Position numbers and translations under genes: made by a program. 64,000 nucleotides of DNA from JAVBWI01 sp036677445 (GTDB lineage Bacteria > Bacillota > Clostridia > Christensenellales > CAG-138): contig JAVBWI010000026.1 in assembly GCA_036677445.1 (NCBI GenBank), positions 1-64,000 on the forward strand, written 5' to 3'. Position 1 is the stretch's first letter; the number at the start of each line of letters is the position of its first letter. Positions 32,145 to 39,048 of this stretch are shown in pieces. The notes beneath the pieces are model-generated. The model was not told the DNA's origin, ran no database searches, and saw only the letters and a program-made list of their open reading frames with translations.

Positions 32145-32961
32145 AGATGAGGATATCATACGCAATGGATTTGCGCATACGATTGACTGGCTGTATATGG
32201 ATTGCGTGGTAATAGGCTCGGCGCCCAATGGCCGTGAGGGGCTGCGCATGATACGGAGCCTTTGCCCTGATGTCGTTTTTACCGATATCAAGATGCCGGT
32301 GATGAACGGAATCGAGATGCTGGAGGAGGCGAATAAGCATTGTTCTTTCAAAAGCGTTATCCTGACGAGCTTTTCCGAATTCGATTATGCGCAAAAGGCG
32401 ATCTCGCTCAACGTAACCGAGTATCTTTTAAAACCCGTTGACGAACGGAAGCTGAGGGAACTCATCAGCCGGATTAAAGGTGAAATTGAAGAAGGGAAGA
32501 TATATAACGAAATATTGGAAAAGACAAAGGATATGAGCGCACTGAAGCTCGACAGCCTCAAAATATATACGGATTATTCCAATGCTGTAAGCATATATAC
32601 GGTTGAAGTGTTGGACCAAATCAAAAAGAATTATGCTAAAAAAATAAGCATAGACTCCGTTGCCGAGGAACTGGGAATAAGCAACAGCTATTTAAGCAGA
32701 AAGTTTAAGGACGATACCGGCCTGACTTTTCATGATATGCTCAATCGCTTCAGGCTGCAAAAGGCGATTGAATTGCTCAATAAGGGGATTTATCGGGTAT
32801 ACGAGGTTTCGGATTTAACGGGATTTTATGACTATAAGTATTTCTGCAGCGTTTTTAAGAAGTACATCGGAGTTTCTCCTACCGAATTTTCAAAAACCCG
32901 CAAAATTATCGTAACCAATGTGGCCGAGAACCTTATCGGAGAAGAAAATGTCCAAAGATAA
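32122..32961 (+). CDS. YesN-type response regulator with AraC output domain
   Basis: A 279-residue regulator. The receiver domain (about 1-120) has VVIVEDEDIIRNGF, phosphoacceptor Asp in DVVFTDIKMPVMNG (about 56), and TEYLLKPVDERKL. The C-terminal AraC domain (about 170-270) reads KISIDSVAEELGISNSYLS, RKFKDDTGLTFHDML and KYIGVSPTEFSKTRK. The best start is TTG 32122, 8 bases after AAGGAGG (32107-32113); GTG 32113/32116 lie inside that site. It overlaps the kinase gene by 23 bases, so the pair is translationally coupled. It probably controls the promoter upstream of the binding-protein gene. Confidence 0.93.
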   Translation: MLKVVIVEDEDIIRNGFAHTIDWLYMDCVVIGSAPNGREGLRMIRSLCPDVVFTDIKMPVMNGIEMLEEANKHCSFKSVILTSFSEFDYAQKAISLNVTEYLLKPVDERKLRELISRIKGEIEEGKIYNEILEKTKDMSALKLDSLKIYTDYSNAVSIYTVEVLDQIKKNYAKKISIDSVAEELGISNSYLSRKFKDDTGLTFHDMLNRFRLQKAIELLNKGIYRVYEVSDLTGFYDYKYFCSVFKKYIGVSPTEFSKTRKIIVTNVAENLIGEENVQR

Positions 32962-33087
32962 TCGATTTTTGCTCCTGTGACCTGAATGACACACCCCTTG
33001 ATTAAGATGGCGTCCGGCAACCCCTGCCGGCAGCATTTGCCGTAGATGTCCGTGCAGAAGAGTATATAGCTACGAAAACCAGCGGCA

Positions 33088-33129
33088 TCTATAATCACCT
33101 GACTTGCCATCGATTTAGGTGATTATAGA
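33088..33129. terminator. Bidirectional hairpin between convergent operons
   Basis: A perfect 13-bp inverted repeat TCTATAATCACCT (33088-33100) / AGGTGATTATAGA (33117-33129) with a 16-base loop lies between the end of the regulator gene at 32961 and the convergent gene ending at 33173. It lacks a long T-run. Both arms match a motif also seen at 10195-10216. Confidence 0.5.
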
Positions 33130-33172
33130 CGCCATGCGTTACAGCAACTACTTTCCTTGCTAAAAAGGCTCC

Positions 33173-33874
33173 TTATGCCGCGTTCAGGTGAAACGCGGTA
33201 TCGGCGGCGTATTTCTTAAAATGCGTCATCAGCAATGCAATAAACACCACCCAGGGTATCAGGGACAGCAAAGAAAATATCATACCTAATACACCGGCCG
33301 AAGACGGGATTATCATGAAAAATCCGGAGACCAATCCCCACAAACCAACCGATTTTTTAAATTTGGGGCTTTTTATTAATGCGTAGGCGAATAGTAAGAG
33401 GCATATGGTGCTCAATACATAGTAGACATCAAACGCGGTACCTGTATACCCTGCCATCAGGGCCTCGCCGGCCGCAAGATAAATGATTTGCTGCTCAGCC
33501 AGCGCCTGAAAATACTGATTACTTAAGGTCAGCATTTCAAATGCCGGATTGGATGGATAATAACAGGCAATACCGATCAAGCCCAGTATAAGCGCCAAAA
33601 GAACGGTAACGGGTTTTTCCCGATATAGGAGGACAAAAAGGGCCAAATAGATCACAACGATGATGAGGTTATTAAACAGATACAGAAAATCCAGGCTCAG
33701 CAGCCCTAAAAATGCATTTTGCCGATAGAGTTCAAATAACCCTTTCACAGTGTCCGGTGGCGGTGCGATCACATAGACAATGATCTGCATGGGTATCAGA
33801 ATGAGCATCACTAAAGTCAAATACCAGGCAACGCGATAAAGCGGCTGAAAGTTGATTTTGAAACCTTGAATCAT
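33173..33874 (-). CDS. DUF4386-like integral membrane protein
   Basis: A 233-residue membrane protein with about six hydrophobic helices. The start FQPLYRVAWYLTLVMLILIP and the helix pairs NLIIVVIYLALFVLLYREKP and VYYVLSTICLLLFAYALIKS fit the DUF4386 family of unknown function; this is a pattern-based call. Start ATG 33874 has AGGAGG 8 bases upstream. The TetR gene lies 25 bases upstream on the same strand, so the two are an operon driven from the operator at 34496-34531. TetR-linked membrane proteins often relate to stress or efflux, but nothing here shows transport. Confidence 0.65.
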   Translation of the reverse strand: MIQGFKINFQPLYRVAWYLTLVMLILIPMQIIVYVIAPPPDTVKGLFELYRQNAFLGLLSLDFLYLFNNLIIVVIYLALFVLLYREKPVTVLLALILGLIGIACYYPSNPAFEMLTLSNQYFQALAEQQIIYLAAGEALMAGYTGTAFDVYYVLSTICLLLFAYALIKSPKFKKSVGLWGLVSGFFMIIPSSAGVLGMIFSLLSLIPWVVFIALLMTHFKKYAADTAFHLNAA

Positions 33875-33899
33875 GAATATTACCTCCTGAAAAATCTTT

Positions 33900-34481
33900 C
33901 TATTTTTTAAATAAATACTTTGTAATTTTCGCAAGTTCCCTTTTGATACTTTCTTGCTCCAAGGCCCCATTGGAAGACAGGCTGAGCATAATCATTCCCT
34001 GCAGGGCATAGATCATCGTCTTTGCAACAACTTCAATATCATCGGTATAAATAATACCTTCCTGCGTTAATCGAAAAAACGAGGTCTGCCACATACGGCC
34101 AAATCGTTCCTCGAGCTTTTGATAGCTGTCATCTCCTTCCGGTTGGACAAATGGATAGAAGTAGAAAAAACGAAAAACATTCGGGTGTTTTAAAAAAAAC
34201 TCCGCATAGCAGAAGAAAGCGCCCAGGATTTCTTCTACAGGGTCTTCATTGGTATAGGGAACGGTATCCAGCTCGGCAATCATATCCTCTACCATATCAA
34301 GGCGCAATGCCCATAACAGCGCATTCAGGTCCTTAAAATAGTAATAAAGATTGGTATACGAATAGCCTGTTACTTCGGCCAAATATCGAACGGTAACGGC
34401 TTCATACCCCTTATCATGGATGATCCCTTTTGCAGCCTGCATGAGTTCATTCTGGGTACGTTCTTTTTTTGTTTGCTTCAT
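33900..34481 (-). CDS. TetR family transcriptional regulator
   Basis: A 193-residue repressor. The N-terminal DNA-binding domain (about 1-55) reads ERTQNELMQAAKGIIHDKGY, EAVTVRYLAEVTGYSYTNLYYYF, the typical TetR helix-turn-helix. The C-terminal ligand domain is aromatic-rich (RFFYFYPFVQP). Start ATG 34481 follows GGAGG by 5 bases. A perfect inverted repeat lies 15 bases upstream of its start and is probably its own operator, so it should repress itself and the downstream membrane protein gene. Confidence 0.92.
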   Translation of the reverse strand: MKQTKKERTQNELMQAAKGIIHDKGYEAVTVRYLAEVTGYSYTNLYYYFKDLNALLWALRLDMVEDMIAELDTVPYTNEDPVEEILGAFFCYAEFFLKHPNVFRFFYFYPFVQPEGDDSYQKLEERFGRMWQTSFFRLTQEGIIYTDDIEVVAKTMIYALQGMIMLSLSSNGALEQESIKRELAKITKYLFKK

Positions 34482-34495
34482 ACGGCCTCCGTGTT

Positions 34496-34531
34496 ATTTA
34501 ACTTAGTTCAATTATTTTAACTAAGTTAAAT
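34496..34531. promoter_or_regulatory. TetR-type operator
   Basis: ATTTAACTTAGTT (34496-34508) and AACTAAGTTAAAT (34519-34531) form a perfect 13-bp inverted repeat with a 10-base spacer, immediately upstream of the tetR gene. The spacing and position are those of an autoregulatory TetR operator. Confidence 0.8.
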
Positions 34532-35076
34532 ATATGGCGTGTTTCCCGCTAATGTCAAGCGGTTTTTACGAAAATGATCGATATTTTTTTCAGGTGCGGC
34601 CGGCATCATGTAAGCGATGAATACACAGGCCCCAAGATCGCTTCATCGGGGAATTGTGGGCAAGAGAAACAAGTTTAAAAAATTTGCATCGTATCTAAAT
34701 AATTAAACGCTGAAATATGATAGCTGAATTATTTGTTTTAATTCGCTATAAGGACAGGTAAAGTATGTTGGGCAATATTGCGGGTGAATTGTTTGCGGCA
34801 ATAGCTGAAAATAAGTGTGTGGAATTATTTAAATTAATTATATTTATTGCCAATTTTTTAGTTTTAATTCAATCGTGTATTTCAAAAAGAGCCGAATATT
34901 GGGCGGTTGAACGCGATTGAACAATTAATAGATGTGCGATTTTTTTCACCTTCCGGAACCAATAAAATTCACAAAAATCGAGCAAATAATTGTTCGCGGC
35001 ATTTTTTACTTAGGAATTGAAGCATTATAAAGAATATTTAATAGAGATAATAGCGCGAATATAAATAATTCGAAAT
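34532..35076. other. AT-rich intergenic region
   Basis: About 545 bases much richer in A and T than the rest of the window, with no recognised gene except a possible 51-codon frame at 34765-34920. It has many TTTAATT/AATTAAA stretches. It could hold promoters or a decayed insertion, but I see no specific element. Confidence 0.5.
34765..34920 (+). CDS. Possible small hydrophobic peptide (51 residues)
   Basis: An ATG at 34765 preceded by AAGGACAGGTAAAGT opens a frame reading MLGNIAGELFAAIAENKC, a hydrophobic helix (ELFKLIIFIANFLVLIQ) and ending RAEYWAVERD. The layout (amphipathic start, one membrane helix, charged end) would fit a small membrane peptide or toxin-like peptide. No homologue comes to mind, and in AT-rich DNA an open frame this short can arise by chance. 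Confidence 0.3.
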   Translation: MLGNIAGELFAAIAENKCVELFKLIIFIANFLVLIQSCISKRAEYWAVERD

Positions 35077-36324
35077 TCATTTCGGCTTTGAAAAACACAA
35101 ATAGTAGTAGTTCGACTGGCTGTCAAACCCTGCGCCCAAACGCGAAAAGATGCCCATGATCTGATAGAGTATGGTCTGATTTGCGGCCGTGCAGACGATT
35201 TGGCCGCCGGGCATTAACAGGCCGTACAGCGATGAAAAGAAGGCCTCCCTGTTCTGAATATCCTGCGAGCCGCTTTCCACGACAATATAGTGATACGACC
35301 TGCTTCCGAAATGGCGTTCCACATCCTCAATGGAGGCATACGCGGCCTCTTCGCATATGGTTTGCAATTCAACCATATTGTAGGGCTGTTCCGAAAGGTA
35401 GTAAAGGCGGACATTTTTACTGCCGTGGCTCTTGCAGGCGTTTTTCAGCTGCAGCACCGTTGTGCCATAGGATTTGCCGATACCTAAAATATTGATATCG
35501 TCCCCGCCGCCAAATGTCAAAATGTCCAGCACATTGTAGTCGATCAACCCGGCCACATAGGGGTCTACCCCGAATTTTCTTACAAACAGGCGCTTGTTTC
35601 GCATTTGCAGCGTCCTGTCCTTTGCATATTCCTCGTTGAATGTCCGGGCGCCGAAGTGGTGCACAAAAGCATCCTTCGCTAAAATGACCTTGTAACCCAA
35701 TCTTCGGATTGTGAAGCAGATCGCGTCGTCATCGTAACAGCCGGGGTTGAAATCCTCGTCAAACCCGCCCAGGGATTTAAAAAGCCCGCCCCTGTAGATC
35801 GCGGCGTAGGTCGAAAGCTTCAGCCGCTCCTCCCACAGGCCGGGATTGCTTACATTATAGCGTTCAGCGGCGGCCTGCATTTCGTCCATCGTCTGGTAGG
35901 GCAGGGAAATCTGCTGATAGTTGCAGGAGGCGTCGCATATCGGCACCGCCATGCCGACCTTCGGATCGGTTTCCATACAAATCAGGAGATTGTCGAGCCA
36001 GCGGGTGGTCGCTACAATGTCATTGCTGACATTCATGATATATTTCCCCTCGGCAACGCGGAAACCCTGATTAAAGGCCTTGCATACGCCGATATTTTCC
36101 GGGAAACTTATTTTTTTTGCGTTGGGCAGGCTGTCGAAATATTCCTTTGTTCCGTCCGTCGACCCGTTGTTGACGGTGATCAGCTCAAAATCGATATGCG
36201 ACGTATAGCGGTATATGCTTTCGATGCACTGCCGGGTATACTCCTCCAGATGGTTATAGGCGAGCACCACGATGCTCACCAGCGGGGAAACCGCGGTTTT
36301 GTCCGCCGTCGAATCTATGCGCAT
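35077..36324 (-). CDS. Family 2 glycosyltransferase with C-terminal methyltransferase-like domain
   Basis: A 415-residue cytoplasmic protein. Residues ~14-250 are a GT-A fold family 2 glycosyltransferase: VSIVVLAYNHLEEYTRQCI, ITVNNGSTDGTKEYF, IGVCKAFNQGF, the acidic motif in VSNDIVATTRWL and YAAIYRGGLFKSLGGFDEDF plus DDDAICFTIRRLGYKV. Residues ~280-415 resemble a truncated Rossmann methyltransferase or nucleotide-binding unit (ILGIGKSYGTTVLQLK, HYIVVESGSQDI, GLLMPGGQIVCTAAN). Such fusions occur in glycan clusters, but no other glycan genes are near. Start ATG 36324 follows AAAGGAG by 8 bases. Acceptor unknown. Confidence 0.85.
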   Translation of the reverse strand: MRIDSTADKTAVSPLVSIVVLAYNHLEEYTRQCIESIYRYTSHIDFELITVNNGSTDGTKEYFDSLPNAKKISFPENIGVCKAFNQGFRVAEGKYIMNVSNDIVATTRWLDNLLICMETDPKVGMAVPICDASCNYQQISLPYQTMDEMQAAAERYNVSNPGLWEERLKLSTYAAIYRGGLFKSLGGFDEDFNPGCYDDDAICFTIRRLGYKVILAKDAFVHHFGARTFNEEYAKDRTLQMRNKRLFVRKFGVDPYVAGLIDYNVLDILTFGGGDDINILGIGKSYGTTVLQLKNACKSHGSKNVRLYYLSEQPYNMVELQTICEEAAYASIEDVERHFGSRSYHYIVVESGSQDIQNREAFFSSLYGLLMPGGQIVCTAANQTILYQIMGIFSRLGAGFDSQSNYYYLCFSKPK

Positions 36325-36500
36325 TCTATGCTCTCCTTTGCTGCGTACGTGCGTATGCGCGACTGCCTTTGACTTATATATATGCACATAAAAAGCCATT
36401 GGATAACGGTACCGCGCGAACAGAAACACGATTGGGAGTCCGGCCGTTTTACTCCAATAAAAAGGCTGGATACAGGGAAGAAAAAATTTGCCGGGAGCCC

Positions 36501-36531
36501 TTGACTCTCCCCTTACTGGAACGATTATACT
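36501..36531 (+). promoter_or_regulatory. MerR-type promoter with 19-base spacer
   Basis: TTGACT (36501-36506) and TATACT (36526-36531) are separated by 19 bases, CTCCCCTTACTGGAACGAT, instead of the normal 17. The spacer CCCCTTACTGGAA is like CueR/SoxR-type operators. This is the hallmark of promoters untwisted by MerR activators, and it lies 43 bases before the MerR gene, so autoregulation is likely. Confidence 0.8.
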
Positions 36532-36573
36532 CAGCACAAGAACATGTTCTAAATTGATCCGGGCGGTGATGAA

Positions 36574-37371
36574 ATGCTTACCATAGGGGAATTCTCAGGC
36601 ATCTGCCGGGTATCGGTCAAAACGCTGCGCTACTACGACCAGATCGGCCTGTTTAAGCCCGGCCGCGTAAACGGGGAAAACGGCTACCGGTATTACGAAG
36701 TTCCGCAGCTTCGGGAGATACTGTTGATATCCAGGCTCAAGCAGTACCGGTTCTCCCTGCCGGAAATAGCGGCGATACTCGCTAAAAACGATGCCGAGTA
36801 TCTCGCCGCGAGCATCCGGAGCAAGCAAGAGGAGATCGCCCGAGAGATCGCCGAGCAGCAAAGCGTCCTGCGCGCGATGAAACAGGATATCGAAAAAATT
36901 GAAAGGTGTGGAACATTTATGAATGAAGCTTATACCGTAAAAACGGTTACAATGCAGCCAAAAACAATTTGTACGCTCAGAAGGAAGATGGGAATCAAGG
37001 ATTTTGGCGCGGCGTTCGGCGACCTTTGCGCCGGCCTGGGGAAGCGCGGCCTGAAACCGTGCGGGCCTTTCCTTTCCATCTATCACGATGAGGAATTCGA
37101 CAGGGAATGTTCCGATATCGAGGTCGGCGTCGAGGTTGATTCGGGAAGCGGCGAGCATGTGCGCACGTTTGCCCCGGGACTGTGCTGCTTTGCGACGCAC
37201 ATTGGCCCTTACGACGATTTTTCGCAGTGCTATACGGCGCTGGCCGAGTGGATGGAAGGCGAAGGGTATACCGTATCCGGTCCTCCCTTCGAGTTATACA
37301 TTAAGGGATGCGAAAGCAACGTACTGCCAAGCGCGTATGTGACCGAAATCTATTTCCCCATCACCAGGTAA
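36574..37371 (+). CDS. MerR family regulator with GyrI-like effector domain
   Basis: A 265-residue BmrR-type regulator. The N-terminal winged helix (about 1-70) reads MLTIGEFSGICRVSVKTLRYY and GLFKPGRVNGENGYRYY. A coiled-coil dimerisation helix follows (about 80-115), then a GyrI-like small-molecule-binding domain (about 120-265) with SIYHDEEFD, GVEVDSGSGE, CCFATHIGPYDDFSQCYTAL and LYIKGCES. Proteins of this type bind cationic drugs or other planar ligands and twist 19-base promoters. Only its own promoter of that type is seen; no efflux gene lies next to it, so the target may be elsewhere. A perfect terminator follows 5 bases after the stop. Confidence 0.92.
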   Translation: MLTIGEFSGICRVSVKTLRYYDQIGLFKPGRVNGENGYRYYEVPQLREILLISRLKQYRFSLPEIAAILAKNDAEYLAASIRSKQEEIAREIAEQQSVLRAMKQDIEKIERCGTFMNEAYTVKTVTMQPKTICTLRRKMGIKDFGAAFGDLCAGLGKRGLKPCGPFLSIYHDEEFDRECSDIEVGVEVDSGSGEHVRTFAPGLCCFATHIGPYDDFSQCYTALAEWMEGEGYTVSGPPFELYIKGCESNVLPSAYVTEIYFPITR

Positions 37372-37376
37372 ACAGG

Positions 37377-37405
37377 CAAGGGCCGGTCCGGTGGACCGGC
37401 CCTTG
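37377..37405 (+). terminator. Terminator of the MerR gene
   Basis: CAAGGGCCGGTCC (37377-37389) pairs perfectly with GGACCGGCCCTTG (37393-37405) across a 3-base loop. It starts 6 bases after the stop codon. The T-run after it is short. Confidence 0.75.
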
Positions 37406-37411
37406 AGATTG

Positions 37412-37580
37412 TCAAAAAAGTGACTGCGTCACTTTTTTGAGCTTCACAGGAACCGTCTGCATCTTTAATGGCGGCGACGGCCCACAGGCCTAGTGTCCGA
37501 GGCGTCTCCCGCCGAGGACCGGCGGTTCCTGCAAGGGAAGCCTTGCGCCGCAAGGCTTTTCGCTCGCGCCGCACATGTCG
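37412..37580. repeat. Hairpin-rich intergenic segment with a dispersed repeat
   Basis: A perfect 12-bp hairpin TCAAAAAAGTGA/TCACTTTTTTGA (37412-37440) directly follows the MerR terminator. Next come AGGAACCG/CGGTTCCT (37448-37455, 37525-37532) enclosing GCGACGGCCCACAGGCCTAG (37474-37493, second copy of the repeat at 16780), and CCTTGCG/CGCAAGG (about 37542-37557). The start is similar in layout to the hairpin at 5322-5349. The stretch 37581-37826 before the methyltransferase has no gene; it contains a GTATATGG/CCATATAC dyad at about 37732-37751. Confidence 0.55.
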
Positions 37581-37826
37581 CCGCTCGCGAATGAAGCCTA
37601 TTACGGTAGTAGTTTGCTAGCCATCAAAGACTTTCTTGACACTCTGAAGGGCGAACTACCCGATCGGCCCTTATTGCATGAATCAGGATGCCGTACATTG
37701 CGGTATTTCTTCCGCGAATCCCACGTATGGTATATGGAACACCATATACGTCTGCAACTGCGCGTAAAATCATTTCAGAAACAGATCAAAAGGTCGCGGC
37801 GTAAATCCAACGTGAAGGAGAACGGC

Positions 37827-38420
37827 ATGGAATTGCATGCGGTGAAAGCCTTTTTCGATGAGCAGGCACAGCGGTGGGATTCCATTTGCTATCACGATGC
37901 GCGGAAGCTCCAGTATATATTATCCGTATGTGATTTGCTGCCCGGGCAGCGGATAATAGACATTGCGTGCGGCACGGGCGTATTGTTCCCTATGCTGCTG
38001 GAAGCGGCGCCCGCGCGGCTTCTGGGGGTGGATCTTTCCGAGGCCATGCTGCAAATGGCGCGGAATAAGCTTCGGGATACGCGCCTGGAGCTTCTGGCGG
38101 CGGATTTTTTGGATATGGAGGAATCCGAATTCGACAGGGCGATACTCTACAGCGCATACCCGCATTTTTTTGATAAGGCGGCGCTTGCAAAAAAACTATG
38201 GGCGGTGCTTGCGCCCGGCGGGCGCTTTACAATCGCGCACAGCCAGGGCCGCGAACAGATCAACGCCATGCATACACGGCGCGGCGCCGACCCTATTTCC
38301 GCCCCCCTGCAATCTGCGGCCAAAGAGCGGCGCTGGTTTCATCCATGGTTCAATGTCGATGCCTGTGTGGATACCAAAGAGCTGTTTATTCTTTCCGGAG
38401 TCAAGCCCATAGACATTTAA
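37827..38420 (+). CDS. Class I SAM-dependent methyltransferase
   Basis: A 197-residue cytoplasmic methyltransferase. Motif I is IIDIACGTGVLFP (about 47), followed by LLGVDLSEAMLQMA (motif II) and ELLAADFLDM, ILYSAYPHFF and LAPGGRFTIAHS. The start ELHAVKAFFDEQAQRWD is the usual opening of a clostridial family of small ubiE-like methyltransferases of unknown substrate. Start ATG 37827 is set by AAGGAG 9 bases upstream. The dyad upstream at 37732-37751 may be regulatory. It ends about 95 bases before the fatty-acid operon promoter, which has its own promoter, so it is probably separate. Confidence 0.88.
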   Translation: MELHAVKAFFDEQAQRWDSICYHDARKLQYILSVCDLLPGQRIIDIACGTGVLFPMLLEAAPARLLGVDLSEAMLQMARNKLRDTRLELLAADFLDMEESEFDRAILYSAYPHFFDKAALAKKLWAVLAPGGRFTIAHSQGREQINAMHTRRGADPISAPLQSAAKERRWFHPWFNVDACVDTKELFILSGVKPIDI

Positions 38421-38516
38421 AACTCAGATTATCGTATCTTTCATATAAAATGGATTTTTTGGAAACGGCAGTAACCTGCATGCCGCACCTGCTGGTTGCT
38501 TGGCGCGCCGCTAAAC

Positions 38517-38573
38517 TTGACAAACGAACCCCACATTGCTATTATTAGTTAGTCAATCTAAGTATATTTAGAT
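38517..38573 (+). promoter_or_regulatory. Promoter and putative FabT operator of the fatty-acid operon
   Basis: TTGACA (38517-38522), 17 bases, TATTAT (38540-38545) form a near-consensus promoter. Ten bases downstream is a palindrome ATCTAA-GTATAT-TTAGAT (38556-38573), ending 13 bases before the fabT start. A MarR-type repressor bound there would block transcription. The palindrome is not identical to known streptococcal FabT boxes, so FabT binding is inferred from position. Confidence 0.75.
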
Positions 38574-38586
38574 CAGAGGTGTGAAG

Positions 38587-39048
38587 ATGGATGAGTTTTC
38601 GACGCATTTGAACGATTTATTTGTGGATACCTTTCGAAGCATCCTCAAAGTCGAAGAAGAAATGCTCAAGGGGTACGAATCTATCAACCTTACGATCAGC
38701 GAAATGCATTTGATCGAATCCGTGGGCAAATGCAGGCAGCAGGGCAGAACCATCAGCAGCATCGCGGAGGATATTGGTATTACGCTGCCCTCGGTGACGG
38801 TCGCGATCAATAAGCTGCAAAGGAAAGGGTATGTGGAAAAAGTGCGCGGCGAGGCGGACAGCCGTACGGTATTCGTCAAGCTGACCAGGACAGGCAGGCG
38901 TGTGGACGCAGCCCACCGCTATTTTCATGAAAATATGGTGCGAAACGTCGCAAGTGAAATGACTGAAGAAGAGAAACAGGCTTTGGTAAAGGGCATCGTC
39001 AAGCTGAATTCCTTCTTCAAAGGAAAGTTAAATAAATCGGAGGCATAA
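38587..39048 (+). CDS. fabT: MarR-family regulator of fatty acid synthesis (FabT-like)
   Basis: A 153-residue winged-helix repressor. MarR features are ILKVEEEMLKGYESINLTIS (dimer helix), MHLIESVGKCRQQGRTIS, SIAEDIGITLPSVTVAINK (recognition helix, about 62-80), LQRKGYVEKVRGEADSRTV (wing) and LTRTGRRVDAAH. In streptococci and lactococci FabT sits first in this same operon and represses it when loaded with acyl-ACP; the identical position here supports the name. ATG 38587 has AGAGG 8 bases upstream, with GTG 38581 less likely. fabH starts one base after its stop. Confidence 0.88.
   Translation: MDEFSTHLNDLFVDTFRSILKVEEEMLKGYESINLTISEMHLIESVGKCRQQGRTISSIAEDIGITLPSVTVAINKLQRKGYVEKVRGEADSRTVFVKLTRTGRRVDAAHRYFHENMVRNVASEMTEEEKQALVKGIVKLNSFFKGKLNKSEA

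Noticed and set aside
37575..37826. N-terminal extension of the methyltransferase by 84 residues
   Set aside because: The extra residues look like translated non-coding hairpin DNA, and AAGGAG fits ATG 37827, the family start.
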